DNA from: Synchiropus splendidus
Taxonomy: Eukaryota > Chordata > Actinopteri > Syngnathiformes > Callionymidae
Length of the DNA: 64,000 bases
Direction: 5' to 3'
Assembly (NCBI RefSeq): GCF_027744825.2
Contig: NC_071351.1
Location: forward strand, 14,645,001-14,709,000
The position numbers were made by a program, and so were the translations under genes. This document shows, piece after piece, positions 1 to 13,740 of this stretch; within the stretch, counting starts at the first letter, position 1, and every line of letters begins with the position of its first letter. The notes beneath the pieces were generated by a model. It had not been told where the DNA came from. It saw nothing but the letters and a program-made list of their open reading frames with translations, and made no database searches.

Positions 1-1076
1 GTAGAACGATAAACATTAGAACCAATAATAAGCACAGACTATGAAGAATTATAGCTACTGACACACAACTTTATTTCCATGTTAATCACAACCAGGCTAT
101 CCACCTAAATATAGAAAACATCACAAGTACTTATTATTAGTATTTCATTTCAAATAATAAATCATCGTCCATGCTAGCAAACATTAGTTCATCACTTTAT
201 GCGGATCATAATAACAACAGCGACTTCCTTCTTGAGCTTGGAATTTGAGAGAAAACGCTATGGCTTCAACAGGATTCCACTCCAGAGGAGGCAGCCAGGC
301 TAGCAAATCTCAGGATTGTTTGAAGTTGATGCTGAATTTTTTTGTTGACTAGTTTTTCCAAAACAGATTGCCTATTCTAATAATAATGAAGGAACTGCTA
401 ATGAAAACACACTCCTTGGCTGCTCTGCTCATGCTACTGATGTGGTCAGATGTTGATGCTGGATCACTTAACTACAGAATGTGACTTTAATATAGTGACA
501 TTGGCCAAGGAGCCATTAAAACAACAGTTGGAACACGACTCTCCTGAGGCACTAAAGTTATTGCCCTGCTCTTGATGGGTCGTCTTTCGGCAAAACTCAC
601 TCTAATTTAGTAGTGTTACCTTCTTTCACACAATCTCATTTATTACTTGAGTGGAAAATAATTTAGTGTGCGGCAGTAAAATCGAAGTGCTGTGACAGTG
701 ACCGTCTCATTAATGCGTCAGCTGCTTTCCCTTTTTTAAAGATACCACAAACAAGATGCCAGTATTCAGGACAAAATGAACAGATGAATAACTCCTTCAT
801 ACTCAGAAACTCAAAACATTAATAGCAACCATGACTCAAATGTGTTTCCATTATGTTAACGTGGCTTCCAGACCGCTGCCAGAGCTTCGATTTACGCATG
901 GAATGTCACATTTTAAACAGCTTTTACATTCCTGTCTGCAGTCCAGACGAACGCCTTGCGCACACAACTCTAAAAACGTTACATAATAGGCGAATATAAT
1001 CAACTTGGATGTACAGATTTGAGTGTATGAGCATGGATCTGGTTTTAATTGACAAGCAGGTGTATGTCATACTGAC
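1..1076. other. Intronic tail of znf512b at window edge, no exon seen
   Basis: This stretch follows the splice donor of the last znf512b exon visible in the window (donor GT at 1076-1075 on the minus strand). I looked on the minus strand for the next expected znf512b zinc finger (a CQQC-like pair followed by an FKSKAGLNYH-like segment in the human protein) and did not find it, so the remaining exons should lie beyond the left edge. No repeat or RNA gene is evident. Confidence 0.5.
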
Positions 1077-4000
1077 CTTTTGACAGATCTCCATGTGGTT
1101 CTTTAGGCCCTGGATTGTTTTTCTGGTTACAATGGAACAGGTGGGGCAAACCACTTCACCTCTTTCTGAAATGGCTTTCTGCCACAGTGTGTCTGTGACG
1201 CTTCCTATGAACATCATCAAAACATGACTGTCATTTACCACTGCACGCGCTTGAAGCTTCTTAGACCAGATCACAGTAAAGGGCTAAGATGATAGAAGGT
1301 TTTCATGCTCACTCACCGGTACTGCTTGTTGCAGCTTGGTCTTTCTTGGAGGTCTGATTTGGGGCTGGTCTTTTCTGAGCTGCTTCGTTTAAGTTACCCT
1401 CTGCTTTCTTCAGACGGCCGGCTTTCAACTTCTCCTCCACCTTTGTCATCCCTGAAAATATTAGGAAGGATTGACCTTAGACACCAACAGTAACCGCAGT
1501 GCCCATTTAATTTCTTCACTTTTTTGCAACAATGCCTCGCACTTTCATTATTAAGACCTGTATATCTGCGCCATGAATGCTAATCCACTTTTAGTACCTC
1601 CATTTTTCCTCTTCATTACCTTCAGTCAGTTCTTTAAAACTGCACCAACCACTGTCTTCTGCATGTTTACTTTTATTCTCATATATATTTTGTTGAAATA
1701 TATTGCTGCTACTCTTCACTGTGCACATGATTAGCTACCATGCCTTTAATCTGTTGGATTTATATGTTAGTGACATCCTTTTTAAGACAAACATATATTC
1801 CTGGTCTCTTACTCTGTTTTTAAAGTTCCCGGCTTTTAATTCAACAACAAGATAAATACAAGCCCAAAGGTAGCAACTCATTAATTGAAATGATTATTAT
1901 CTTAAATACTAAAGGTTGAAAACAGGATTTACCTTTTAATCCAAAAGTTCCAGAAATGGAAGGCTGCTCACCAGTGAATTTTTTGGGAGTTTTCTGTTTC
2001 CTTCCTTTCTCAGGACAAACACAACACAAAGAAGAATTTGAGTGAAATCATGAGGATAGAGAGGATTTATGGGTAAAATTTTCATCTCACTGTGTTTCAT
2101 CCTCTCTGGATCCTCATCAGAGTACAAGGGAGGGAGACTGCCGCCTTCGCTTTCACTGCCTCCTGCGTCAGATGACGCACTGTGCGACTGCTGTGACTGA
2201 GACTGGACGGACTGTTGGATGTGAGGCTGGTTGACGCTGGGCAGCTTCCTCTCACTTTTGTGGTGGATCAGCTCCCCGTTGTGGAAGGGTGTGAACGTCT
2301 CGTGGATCTTTTTGACCTTAAAAAACACCGGTGATGGAGGGCTGTGCTCTAACGGCCTGGAAACATAGAAGGAATCACTCACAACATAAATCATAGCTAG
2401 AAAATCGTAATGGGACGGCCTGTGAAATTGAGGAATTTAAAGCAGCCTTTGGCCTTAAAGAAGCTAGTCGACATCTGTCCAAGCAGGTGATCACAAAGAC
2501 TCACCGAAGGCTGAACAGCTGTTAAAAAAAGAATAGAATGCAGATCACCAATGTGATGCACTTAAAAATGGATTCCAGGAATTAGAGAAGACATTTAAAT
2601 GCATGGGTTAGTGTGTAGGAGAGTGTGTTAGTGTAGGGTATCGATGGCAAGTTCACTGTGTGAGAGATTTGTGCGTGACGAGGTACGCGAGGGAGAAACT
2701 GAGGTTTTGCATGACCAACAAGTAGCGTGTGAAAGTGGAGTATTTGCAAGTGACAGGATGTGAGGCATCGCAAGTTTGTTCTGCCTGTGCTCGTGTGTGT
2801 CACAGTGAGAAAAGGAGGGCATGCTTGAGTGAGTGAATGAGTGGAAGTGATGAGCATCTGCATAAAGGATGACTGTGACGTTACAATTGATTTTAATAAT
2901 TCATTAGTTTGATCCAAGCATGGTGCTGTCACGGCCGCAGATTCCAATCCAACAGAAAAAAGACAGGGAGGAGAAAACGACTGAATCTTTTAAGCAATAA
3001 AGGGACAAGAAATGATGAACCACCTCTTCTGGAGAATCTGTAATCGAATGCTGAATGTTGCTTATTGATATTGACATTTTTTGTTGCCCACCTTTTCTTG
3101 CTATTTGACTTGATCGCCTTCTTCTGAAACTTAAGCTGCTCATCCTTCGCCTCCAAACTGACTTGCTCAGGGTGATTCCACAGCTTGTGCTTTTCAAGGC
3201 GAACCTTCGTGGCAAACGTGGCCTCACAGTAAGGACAACCGTGACTCAGCTTCTCACCTACTGTTGCCTGGAAGAGCCGTTAAAAAAATCAAGTGAGCTA
3301 TTAGAGAAAAAGAAGACAGTCTGGAAGTTTCATTTTCTACAAGTCTTTTCTGAAGTGTGGAATAGAAATAGCCTCATTATAGAAAGCATAATTTGGTTGC
3401 TCACCCCCTGGCAGCGTTGATAGTGGTACTTGACGCCATAGATGCTGGGAAACTCTAACCAGCAGCCTGAACACGGACACTTAACTCTGGAGCGTCTCTT
3501 AAACTCTTCCTTCCACTGTTCTATCATAATAGCCTGCTCAGGGGTGAGACAGAGAGAACTGGATAAATGCAGTGAATAATTAAAGCTGTACTGTTAATTG
3601 TGCACATTTGTGGCACACTAGCTACCCTGCTGGAAGACGACGCCCACTTTCAACACCCACGAAGCCCAAAAAGATACTCACAGGGATGCTTCGGAGCTCC
3701 TGCACTTCCACTTTCGGCCGACCTTTCCTCTTTCCTTCTGTTGGGTCATCACTCTCTGGACCTGATGATTAAATATTACTCTTAATTTCAATCCCCCTTA
3801 CAGACAAATTCACACTACAAGACGATATTTTTGTCAGGATGACACACTAGGATTAGCCAGGAAGAAGGAGAAAATAATGCACACTTTCCAGTCTCTCCTC
3901 TGCTCCCTCCATCCTTAGCTGTCTGGCACACTTTCTGTTCTCATTTTATGCGACTGAATTCGACATCCCATGAATCCTCTTGAATCGTATCATAAACATT

Positions 4001-7000
4001 TAGTCAGAAAGCAAAGTGCCACAACGACACGCTGACAATGTGCTACTCAGGAAGCTGCGGTTGAAAGGGAGAAGAGGGGTGAAACTAGGTGAGTGAATTG
4101 CAGAGGCGTATGATTTCTTCCTCTGACCAAGCAGAATACTAAATGATGCTGCTACTGCTGCTGCTGGGAACCGCGTTACATAGGGCGGCCCGATTCACCT
4201 AGAATGACCAGAGAGCAGCAGCAGAAGCAACGCGAGAAGATAATGTCACTTTGGGTCAGGATGGAAGCTCCTTGTTTTTGAAGGAAAATGCACCAATAAC
4301 CTTGTAGTCAAGGTGCAATATCCTTGAAATGCAACTGCCTTCATTGAATATCAAGGCAATGAAACACCTAAACGGCACTCAGTGAATGTAAAACCATTTT
4401 CTTATGAAGTAAACGCTGGAAAACATGTAGCTCAGAAGTTCATTATTAAAGGGGCCACGATCTACCATGGGACTAAGGCCAAAAAGACTGAAACAAAAAA
4501 AAATTAGAGACTTAAATATCATAAAATAAGTTTAGTTATATATTTAGTTATTTTATTTAATAATTATCAATATAAGTATTACTATAAATAATAAATAAAT
4601 AATCTTGGCAACATACCACTGGGTAAACGTAAATATTTAAAAAAAGCAGTTTATTACAAAGCATTTTCCTCAATATTTTCATTTATTTAGTTTGAGGGAC
4701 TGGAAATACTGTAAAAATGAGCATTACATGGAAAAACTATAAAGAGTCTAATCTCCGACCTCTGATGTAGCTGGTAGATTCATGACAAATTTGTCTTGAT
4801 ATAAGATGATAGCTCTCATGAAAAGGGTTCCAGCCAGGACAGTTGATCCTAAGGGGCTCCTGTGCTGAGATATGACCCCCTTTGCCAGTTCAAACTAAAG
4901 CCATTATTTTCATTTTGTTGATTTGTGGTGCTGGGCCTGTTGTCAATCATGTGCAATGCTGAAGCTGTTCTTCATTTGTAGCTAGAACATACAACCTGGC
5001 ATGTTCACATCGTTCCACATCACCCGGCTGATTTCATAGATGAGATGAGGTGTCCTTATTTGTCCCTCAGTACATGTATTTATTGACAAGTCTTTAAGTG
5101 GGAAGCACCATTTCAGTCTCCATTTTATTTATTACAGGCAAACTATAGAATTTTTAAAAATCCAACTGAGTCTTAACCCTTTTTGCTTCTTTTAATTCAC
5201 AAGATATCTCCTAGAATATTTGCAAGCAGGAGGCATTTGTAGTGGGTTCAGAATCGAATCATTCGAAGTGTGGGGACAGCACTTATTAAAACGGTCGGCA
5301 TTCTGCACAGAATAGAAGCAACATTTAATCAGAATGTAGCCTTAGTTCTGACAGGTTGCGATAAAATACAGCACAGAGGAAAGTACAGCAATGCATTTGT
5401 GATTTTGTGCGACCAATGGTGCAGGAACTAAATGCTTGACACACAAAACCGCTGTGTCTGTGTGTGCAAGTGTGATTTGTGCTCACGGATTTGAGCATAT
5501 TAATATTCTTCAGGCGATGAAACATTCTCTATTAGCTGTCTGAGTAGCAGCTGGTGAGGTGATGCAGTTGGCAGAGCCTTTCTTGTGCTGAAGAGGAAAT
5601 TGAGCATGCGTTCTAATTCCTGTCTCAGAAAATAAAGGTCTTGTAAACGAAAGGAGCCAATTAATGAATTCAGCTGTTGGGTAAGATATGTTTCTGTTGC
5701 TATGGGGATAAGAAGTTTCCCTCACTGACAGCCGCTTTCCTCGAAGCAAGATTCTCCGCTGTGCTCTTTCAAAACACCAGACGCTCACGTATCAAGCCAA
5801 CAGGTTAGAGCCAGAAAGCCAGTGTCAGACATCTTTGGATGCATCTTGTGCTTGTAAATGGATAGCTTAGTCCCGGCAAACACCATGATGCGAAACAAAG
5901 CAGGCCCATTGTGACAAGCGGCACAAACAGCTGCTCATCTAATGTCAGTGTGACTTGATCCCAGCTGTCCACAACTGTTGCTGCACGCTCACTAATACTG
6001 ACTGAGCAAGAAGAGGCGAAGAAGAGAGGAGTCGGGAAGGGAAAACTCAGGACGGCTGGCAGCTGCCTACTGATCTCAAATAACCTCTCCTCGCTACGCC
6101 TGCGATTGCTCCCCCTGAGTGCCAGGATATGCACACACACACACACATATACATAGACACATGCACGCACACACTCAGAATACAGTCGTTTGTTTTCCTT
6201 GACACACACTCACACAGGAGCCTTTGTCTTTGTCTGCACAGCAGGGTACCGGCACGCTGTGGTTTCAACTGAAAACATTCAAACACAGCAATGCCACTTT
6301 TGACTGACATGGTGGAAATGTCCCACAATCAATGCAAAACTACTCTTACTCCACGGATACTGCGTACAACATCTCGACTTGCCAATCAGATGCTCCCTAT
6401 GAAGAAAACCGTTTTTTTTCCTGCCTCCAAAATGATTATTTATCAGTACCTGTCTCATACTTACACACAAGTGGAGTACATTTCCCTGAATCAACATTTA
6501 TCTTTCAGTGTTTGTTTTGTATCCAGCAGCTTGAAGTGTCAATAACTTGGTCGTCAAAACCTCACACAGGCACTCATACTCAGTGTCAGTTTGTAAAAGT
6601 ACATGTAGCTCGGCTTGGCAGTACTTTGAGAAAACTGGAGGAATAGACTTATGTAAGTAATAATGCAGCTAAAAAAAGCATATTCGCAAATGTTTATACA
6701 CATTATATTGGTTTCAGACCAACATATGGACTATCTGAAACAAAATATATTTATAATTTATTTAATGTTTTCTGGCAGACAGTAACATTGAAATCTGTCT
6801 ATCTAGGTAGCTAGCTAGCTTGCTTGCTAGCTGTCGGGTAGTGGGTGTCACTGCCTGATCTGGTCCGCCGGAAATTTCGGGTAACCGGATGTTAGTAACA
6901 CGCATGCGCAAGTTCTACGAATTGTGTTTACTGGTTATATCGGGTAAAGTTGTGATTTTAAAAAAAAATAAATGTTAAAATAGTCTATATTTAACATTAA

Positions 7001-10000
7001 AATCTGGAAATTATACGTTTTTACGCATGCGTAAGTACGCAGTATTACTGTGTACCCGCACGTTTTTTAGCATAATGGCGTCATCACATTGTCAGAATCT
7101 AGATTTAGAAATTGTATGTCAGTATCTGATATTCTATTTTTTTAAGTCCAGCATTATGGAATCAATAAACATTTCAAGCTCATCCAATACATTTGACCTG
7201 CGCAATGTATTGCTTATTGCTTCCAGTACACAGCAGACATTATTGTATAGGAAACATTTCTTACATTTGTTTCACATAGATCTAACAGGAGCAAGAGTGA
7301 GCACTTCTGCCCTGAACGAGATTTATGTATAGCGTGGTGCGGTGCTTGAGTTTGTTTATTTTGTTGGATTAAAAAAAAATTGAATACCAATTAAAAAATA
7401 TATAATTTCTAAAGCTGGAATATTTTAAGTAAAAAAACTATTTTAATACATAAAAAACGTCATCACCTTTGCGTGATATAACCATGTACGCTTGTGCTTA
7501 CCAGTAAATGTCAGTTGGTAAAACGTGCATTTCCGGATCCAGCACCAGAATTTACGGCGGACCACATCAGGCAGGCGGACCAGATCAGGCAGTGACAGTG
7601 GGAATTACCTAGCTAGCTAACTATTGTGCTACTGCAGGTGCCTTTCTAGACAAATAAAATGTATCGGCCCTTTGTCCTCCTGAGGCCACCATAGTTGGGA
7701 GAACTGCTACTGGCGATGTACAGACCAGCACAGTTGAGCTCATAATATGAGAGAGGGTTTAACCTGCTTGTGTTGATTGGAAACCTGAGTGAATGTGTTC
7801 TAAGAATCTTGGTTCTGAAGATCTCATTGGTCAGTCTGAGAGGAGGTAGGTCTATGATGCCCACTGTGACCCTTGGCTTGACTCAGGGTTAATGTGTTCC
7901 TAGGAAGTCAAAACGCAAGAGTTCATCATTTAACATACAAATGTTACAAACGTACAAAAATGAAAGCTATTTAGTTTTCTAGATCCCTGTTTTAATCTAT
8001 GGATCCCCATCTCTTCTATACAAACTGCAGCACACCAGACATTGTCTGATCCAGTCTGCTTATGTCCACCTTATGCACAGTGACTCACCAACTAAACCTC
8101 CCTCATTTTCCACTTTCCTCTTCTTCTCGTCTGCTGTCCATAAGCTTGCCAAATAAAGGTGTGATGAAGATGAAAATGCTACACCCACTGAGCGACTGCA
8201 GATGCAGCATCAAGCGAGCGACCTCCTCATGTAAACTAAGAATGCGACAGCAGCTGTCGCTCGTTTTGATTTCCTCCCATTGATAAGTTATGTGAGCAAT
8301 TTAAAACATCAAGGTGTCGTGAAGTTGAAACAAAAGGAGATACTTGTTCAGCGCAGATTGAAATGAGAGTGGGTGAAGTGAGCAGGGATTTGGATCATAG
8401 GAAGGTGAGGATGATAGAAAACATCATTCATGTTGGAAATAAACCATTTTGACTCGAACGTGGAGGGAAATGAGACGGCAAAGGAAGAGATTGGAGCTCA
8501 ATATAAACAAGGACAGCATCACTGGAATGCTGTGCAAAAACGTTAAAAAGTTACAAAAAAAAGTTTAAAAAAATTATAAATAATTTAAGCAGTTACACAC
8601 ACAAGAATTTTATTGTATTTAAACATTTAAACATTTTTAATTATAAAAAATGGTAATTTCATTTAGAACAAAATTAAACTAAGTCACCCATCCTGTCTTC
8701 AGTTTGTTGTCACTATTCCAGCAATAGCAATGTTAAGAATTATAAAAAGCTTTCCTCAAATCAAACCATTCTGAAAGAGAGACAAAGAAAACAGTGAGAG
8801 TTTCCATCAAACAACTCATGATACAATACGCAACGACTGAACTAGAGAACAATTCAAGCTCGATCAAATGTCTTTCCAAGGGTCATGTGAACAACTCCAA
8901 ATCTCTCCTTGTTCTGACTGGGTCTCTTAAAGATTGAATGATTTAGCTTTTGGTTATCAAACACTACATTCCTACGATCGCAGAATGAAGGATGACAAGC
9001 AAGCGTCACAAAGATAGCAAATGTTTTGGTTTATGCAAATCAGACAAGAACATTGTGTACAATTGGCATTAGGCTCAGTGCTCCAATCCTTCACAGGGAT
9101 CCTGAGATTGATGTCTTTGTTTCCCCAGTCTGAGCCTCAGAGCCCCCTGGGATAAGCAGACTAACACCAGACTCATTTTGATTAGCTCTGTCGCGCTTTC
9201 TTGCATCGTTTGCAATAGAAAGCTCAAGTTAGTCACCGGTGAGTAATAAGATGGGATACATTATTCAACAAAATGTGCGAGAAAAAAAACGATTCTAACA
9301 CCCGCCTAACTTATTTTAGGAATGACTCATACCAACGGGCCACTCCAGCCATATTAGCTGAAGTGCTGAGAGAGTTCCAGTGGTGGAGGTTTTCAGTGAA
9401 TCACTGGCTAAGAAATGAAACAGGAAGTGGTCTAGATAAGAGAAACTGAATGTTGAACTGCATATTCGTATGAGTAAACAAACCGGGTTGCACACTCGTA
9501 AATCTTCAGTCGGGAAGCACCTAGAAATCCAGATGTCACGAAACTTGATTTCATCAGGGTCAACACTGAATTGTACTTTGCACACTTGTGGAGTAGTCGG
9601 CGACTTTAACCCACGTGACATCGATACATACCATTGCTTGAAATAAACATGTCCTGAAAATTAGCACAGATTACCGAAAAACAAAGGCTACATTTGAACG
9701 TCAAAACATTAAATGGCCAGCAAATTTAGGTTTTAGTACTGTGTACACCAACTAATAGTCTTGAGCCGCTGCCTAAATTGTATTTCACACCTGCAAGAAG
9801 CCTTTGTTGCCAAGTTAAGCTTAGGCTGATGAACTGAGCGTAAAGTTATCTTCACTACAGCCTTGTAAATAAGGAAGGCATTAGTATTATTATGATCACT
9901 GGGATTCTCTGAAAATAAACAGTCACCATCCAGCCAGGCAGGGATGAAAAGCCAGTCTGTGGAGCGGTTCAAATAATAATTTGAAACAGCGCAGTTTTAA

Positions 10001-10384
10001 ACATGAATGTCGCACACGAACGGCGCGAGCAAACCGACCTGTCAAACATTAACATCCAATTGGTGTTGATTTCAAACACAACTGAGTTCAAACTATTCTT
10101 CTTTTGTTTAGATTTTTTTCCAAGAAGTGGAAATTAAATTTCTGATGCTTTCACCTGTGAATGGCAAAATTGCAAGTCACTGTTGAGCCTTTCTTTGGCT
10201 GGCACATTAAGCCGACTCTATACATGAAAAAGACCTGAGTAACCGGTTGCCACCTACTATTTTTGTTGTTGTCCGTACATGCCAGGGATCCTGGGTCTTG
10301 AAGATGTCCATGCTTTGCCGTCCTGATCTTTGGCATCCCGGACGAGGTTAGTTTCCCAAGCCTGGGGCTACTTGGGTTCTCCAT
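1077..10384 (-). CDS. znf512b: Zinc finger protein 512B (5' part, 8 coding exons; 3' part outside window)
   Basis: Spliced minus-strand coding exons, high to low: 10386-10258 (ATG at 10384-10382), 3761-3682, 3533-3405, 3267-3092, 2356-2091, 2004-1933, 1451-1317, 1192-1077. All junctions are GT-AG and the phases agree, giving 367 codons before the left edge. Landmarks: GKRKGRPK basic patch (about residue 55); CCHC-type finger with WLEFPSIYGVKYHYQRC (about 88-110); C2H2 finger CPYCEATF...HKLWNH (about 123-145); HRRKQKTPKKF motif (about 260-270); CCHC finger CPTCSIVTRKTIQGLKNHMEIC (about 343-365). These match human ZNF512B in order and sequence. ZNF512B is a nuclear DNA-binding repressor, and its RKQKTPKK segment resembles the RBBP4-binding NuRD motif of FOG1 and SALL proteins. 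The human run of PVTVSKPV-like repeats between finger 2 and this motif is absent here. The neighbour samd10 on the same strand supports ZNF512B rather than its paralogue ZNF512. Confidence 0.93.
6131..6147. repeat. (CA)n microsatellite
   Basis: A short run of CA dinucleotides inside znf512b intron 2. It is followed by degenerate acaca/tgca sequence to about 6180. Confidence 0.8.
6846..7597. mobile_element. Non-autonomous DNA transposon with terminal inverted repeats
   Basis: The ends are inverted copies of TGTCACTGCCTGATCTGG followed by TCCGCC (left 6846-6869, right 7574-7597). Weaker similarity continues inward for about 20 bp. Both ends are flanked by the 5-bp direct repeat GTGGG (6841-6845 and 7598-7602), which looks like a target-site duplication. 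The right end carries a second, slightly diverged copy of the GCCTGAT-TGGTCCGCC unit (about 7556-7574), so its subterminal region is duplicated. The 752-bp interior holds a 101-codon open frame at 7027-7332 that I do not recognise as a transposase. The superfamily is undetermined; a 5-bp GC-rich duplication would fit Transib-like elements, but the terminal bases do not settle it. Confidence 0.7.
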
Positions 10385-10386
10385 CA

Positions 10387-13000
10387 CTGCAACCAAGGAC
10401 AAAGACCAATCAATGACAAAAAACTGTGTCAGTGTCATTCCTTCCAACCATTAATCCTGCTGCATTGATTTTGAAACATAATTAGAAATAATCTACACTC
10501 ACGCTGTCATCCTGCGCTGCACTGCTAGACGCATGGCTATTTGAATTCGGAAACACACATCTGTGGTGCTAATGATTGTGTGACCTTCCATGTTTCATTT
10601 AAAAATCAATAACCTCTTACACCTCATGCTCCACACATTAAACACCAGAGGAGTTCAACACAATTCCAAAGGCATCGCCCTTGCTACAGTTAAGATTGGG
10701 CTTCAATGATCTGCAAAAAATACTTCAAAATAAGACTTGGGAGGTCGTGACACCGTCTTCATTAATATCTACTTAATTTAACCAAGAAGTCATTGGTGAA
10801 GGGTGATTTAAAATCCCATTAGTAGAAGTGCAATAACATATCATGTTTAAATACATGATACATGTATCCATATATATTATATATATTGAAGTATTGAATG
10901 TGACTATTGCTCAAACACCCTTAAAATATTTCAAACATTCTTCATAAAAATGTAATGGTAATTTTTTACAACGTATTAATGTTTGGCCAATTTTGGCACC
11001 CGGCTGTCAGCATTGCTAATAAACTTGAAAATATCACTGCCATGATCTTTCAAGAGAAAGAAGTCAGTCAGTAGAAGTTGCAGCTGCAGAATAGAAACTC
11101 AATTCACTGAAGCCTTCTGGAAAAGTATGAGCAAGAACAAGACAGTTATTATGAGATAACAGAAATAATAACCGGCAATAAACAATTTCATCTATTTCTG
11201 AGTCTGAAACTACTGTGTGCTACTGTGAGCATAGCAGGATAGCAATCTCTTGAACCACTGATGCAAATCTGTTTTTTGATCGCAGCAAGTTTAGCATCCA
11301 ACAGGCTGTCAACTTACACTTAGACGGATCGCTGCAGTTCCTGTGAGCTGGATAGCATCACACAGATCCGTGTATTAAAAAATGCAGTAGGGTATACAAT
11401 ATTGATGGTTCTGTGTTATTAATACTTTTCTGTCTGTTCTCTATAAGGTCATGGCCTAAAAACTTCTGCTATTTTTGGTTTCCTGACTCTTTGGTCAACG
11501 ATAATGCCGCTGTAACCAAAGCTACTTTAGGCCTCCAGAGTCGGTAAACGGTGAATTATATTGGCTATATTACTGTGAGTGTGGGGACTTGGGCATCTAC
11601 CTAAAGGCTGGACTCCCTTCTGGCTTCCGAACAGCTCGTGACTTGTATTCAAAACAGCGTCAAAAGAGTTGAAGTTTTGGGAGGAAAATAAAAGGTAGTG
11701 GGCTTCAGAAACACATAAAAAAAACGCAAAATAACAGATTTGTTTGTCACTTTAAATCAGGCATGTCCGCCCCGGAGCCATTTTCCCCAGTAAAAGAATT
11801 GCGCATCAGTTTCTAAAATCGCTCATAAAAGGATCTATTTTAACAGCGCATCAACTCGGTTTAACAAGAGTCAGGATAAAATGCTACTTAGAGAGTGTTG
11901 TGAAATATTTCAATATCCTGTTAAACCAGTTCATAACATACTTTACATGCTTTTTCACTCAAATGCCAGCGTTTAATAGCTTATTAATATTAAAAAATGA
12001 CGTTTCATTGACATGCTGTATGTTAATGATAATGGGGTCACATATTAGTATACTTATTGTTATGGATATTGACTTTAGTTCTGATTTAAACATCTTATTT
12101 AAGCACAGAAATTATCACTGAACTGTGGAGGTAATATAGTTATGACCCCTAAAACTGTGCTTTGCTACTACTTTCTGCAGCTAGTGCAGCATAGGTAGCG
12201 GAAAATTAGTAGTAAAACCAGGTTAAATAATCATTAGAACTGATTTTGACTTAAATATTCCGTCGGATGACTTGTTTCAATGTAAAGAACACGTTTAAAA
12301 GAAGCAGTAAATGTTTTGTTGACATGGAGCCCCAGATTGGGGTCGACCACACCTACCAGTCTGGCGCTCTCCGGGTGGCCCCGGGTCACCCACGTGTGGA
12401 AGGACAAGGTCAAGGGTCAAGCACCTTCCTGGGCGTACTTCCACAGACGCAACGTTACATGTCCATCACACCTGCCGGCTGTCCGAGAGCCGTCTCGCTG
12501 GACCAAAAGGTGGCCTGAATGAAACCGGACAGTCGTCGCCGTCGTCCCGTATTCCGGAGCACCGCAAACCTTGACGCCGGAGGAATGAAACAACCTAGCG
12601 GGAGGAGATAAACCACAGCGTCTGTCAGCGAGCAGATCCCCCGGACACTTTCGCTTTATTTATTCCTGGTTTCCATTTTCCCCGGTGCTCCCTCCTCTCC
12701 GCATCAATATGTTCACCATGAGGCACTTCTCCTCTGCCTGCTCGCCAAACACTCCCCTCAAAAATACCCTCATAAACTCACAAAATCCCTGAGCAAAAAT
12801 GTCACAACACGGAATCGGTTTATAAAGGCAGTGAAGCAAAATGGCGACTTTATTACGAAGGAGGAGGAAAAAATCCTGGCGCTGCTGGAGCTGAAGGGAG
12901 GACACAAACATGTTGTAATGTCGACGCCTGTGAGACTCATGGCGAAAGTAAAAGAGGACGGAAATAAACGTTAAGAACACATTTCAGACGTGTCGCTTAC
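10387..13000. other. znf512b intron 1
   Basis: This separates the inferred non-coding first exon from the ATG-bearing exon 10386-10258. The acceptor TTGGTTGCAG lies just above 10386 on the minus strand. Sequence from 10390 to about 12300 is AT-rich with no recognisable gene or repeat. From about 12300 it becomes GC- and CpG-rich. Confidence 0.5.
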
Positions 13001-13330
13001 CTCGGGTTAAATATAAACGGACATTATCTCGGCGGCCGTGTACAGTATTACGGTAATGTGTGTTTGGTCATGCGCGTATCCACCTTTGACAGTTGCGACC
13101 ACAGTCTTCAGGCAACTTGCAAACTCTCGCGTTATTATCTCCGCTAATATTATCGATCTCTAATCACTGATCGCAGTCAGAAATGATCAAGTGCCCCGTT
13201 ACCCCATGCTCCTCCGACGTAACGGCGCTCGGTGCTGACGAAAACTACTTGGGAGCTTCAATTCTTTACATCAGCCTTCGCCAAGCGCTTTATCCCCATC
13301 GCCCTCCGGTGACCAGATTTGGCAATTTAT
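12340..13330 (-). promoter_or_regulatory. znf512b: CpG-rich promoter region and putative non-coding exon 1 of znf512b
   Basis: CpG density rises sharply here compared with the flanking AT-rich sequence. On the minus strand a strong donor, CCGAG|GTAAGCG, ends an exon at 13001. Placed upstream of the ATG exon at 10386, this fits a non-coding first exon starting somewhere near 13.0-13.2 kb. The transcription start cannot be fixed from sequence alone. Confidence 0.5.
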
Positions 13331-13707
13331 TGAACAATATCTCCCGACTTCTGGTATCAAACTGTTTCAAATATATTTATTTTAAATCTAAACTGCGCAT
13401 TTTGACTGTTTAAAAAACAATCTTAAAACATATTTACCATCTAAATTTCATTAAATGACGGAATTTTAATTTGATGTTGACGTATAATTCTATATTCTAT
13501 AATCGTAAATGGTATTTTTGAAACCATCCGTTTTCACCTTAAAATCACTATTCATTTTAATATTTGTATATTTATATAACTATCGATTAATGAAGGAATA
13601 CCACTGTGAAACGCAGCGACAGTTTTATTTGTGACCCACAATTTCCTCTCAGTGGAGAAAATGAGAAACCATGATGTAATCTTTGCTTCTAAATAGTCTC
13701 CCATATT

Positions 13708-13723
13708 GCCAGTAGAGGGCAGC
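13708..13723. promoter_or_regulatory. CTCF-like motif
   Basis: The sequence GCCAGTAGAGGGCAGC closely fits the vertebrate CTCF core pattern (CCASYAGRKGGCRS). It lies upstream of the znf512b first exon, next to the inverted repeat that begins at 13741. This is a motif match only. Confidence 0.4.
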
Positions 13724-13740
13724 AAAATTGCACATTGAAG

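Larger units (their letters stand above)
3762..10257. other. Large znf512b intron 2
   Basis: This lies between coding exons 10386-10258 and 3761-3682 on the minus strand. Apart from the inverted-repeat transposon at 6846-7597 and a short CA tract near 6131-6146, I see nothing that can be supported as a gene. The sequence is AT-rich with many short open frames that resemble nothing known to me. Confidence 0.6.

Noticed and set aside
2582..2947. Minus-strand open frames in the znf512b intron between exons 3267-3092 and 2356-2091
   Set aside because: The flanking exons join perfectly in phase without them, and their sequence has no similarity to ZNF512B.
12267..12522. Two overlapping plus-strand frames in the CpG-rich region beside znf512b exon 1
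   Set aside because: GC-rich promoter sequence lacks stop codons by composition; the product is not recognisable.
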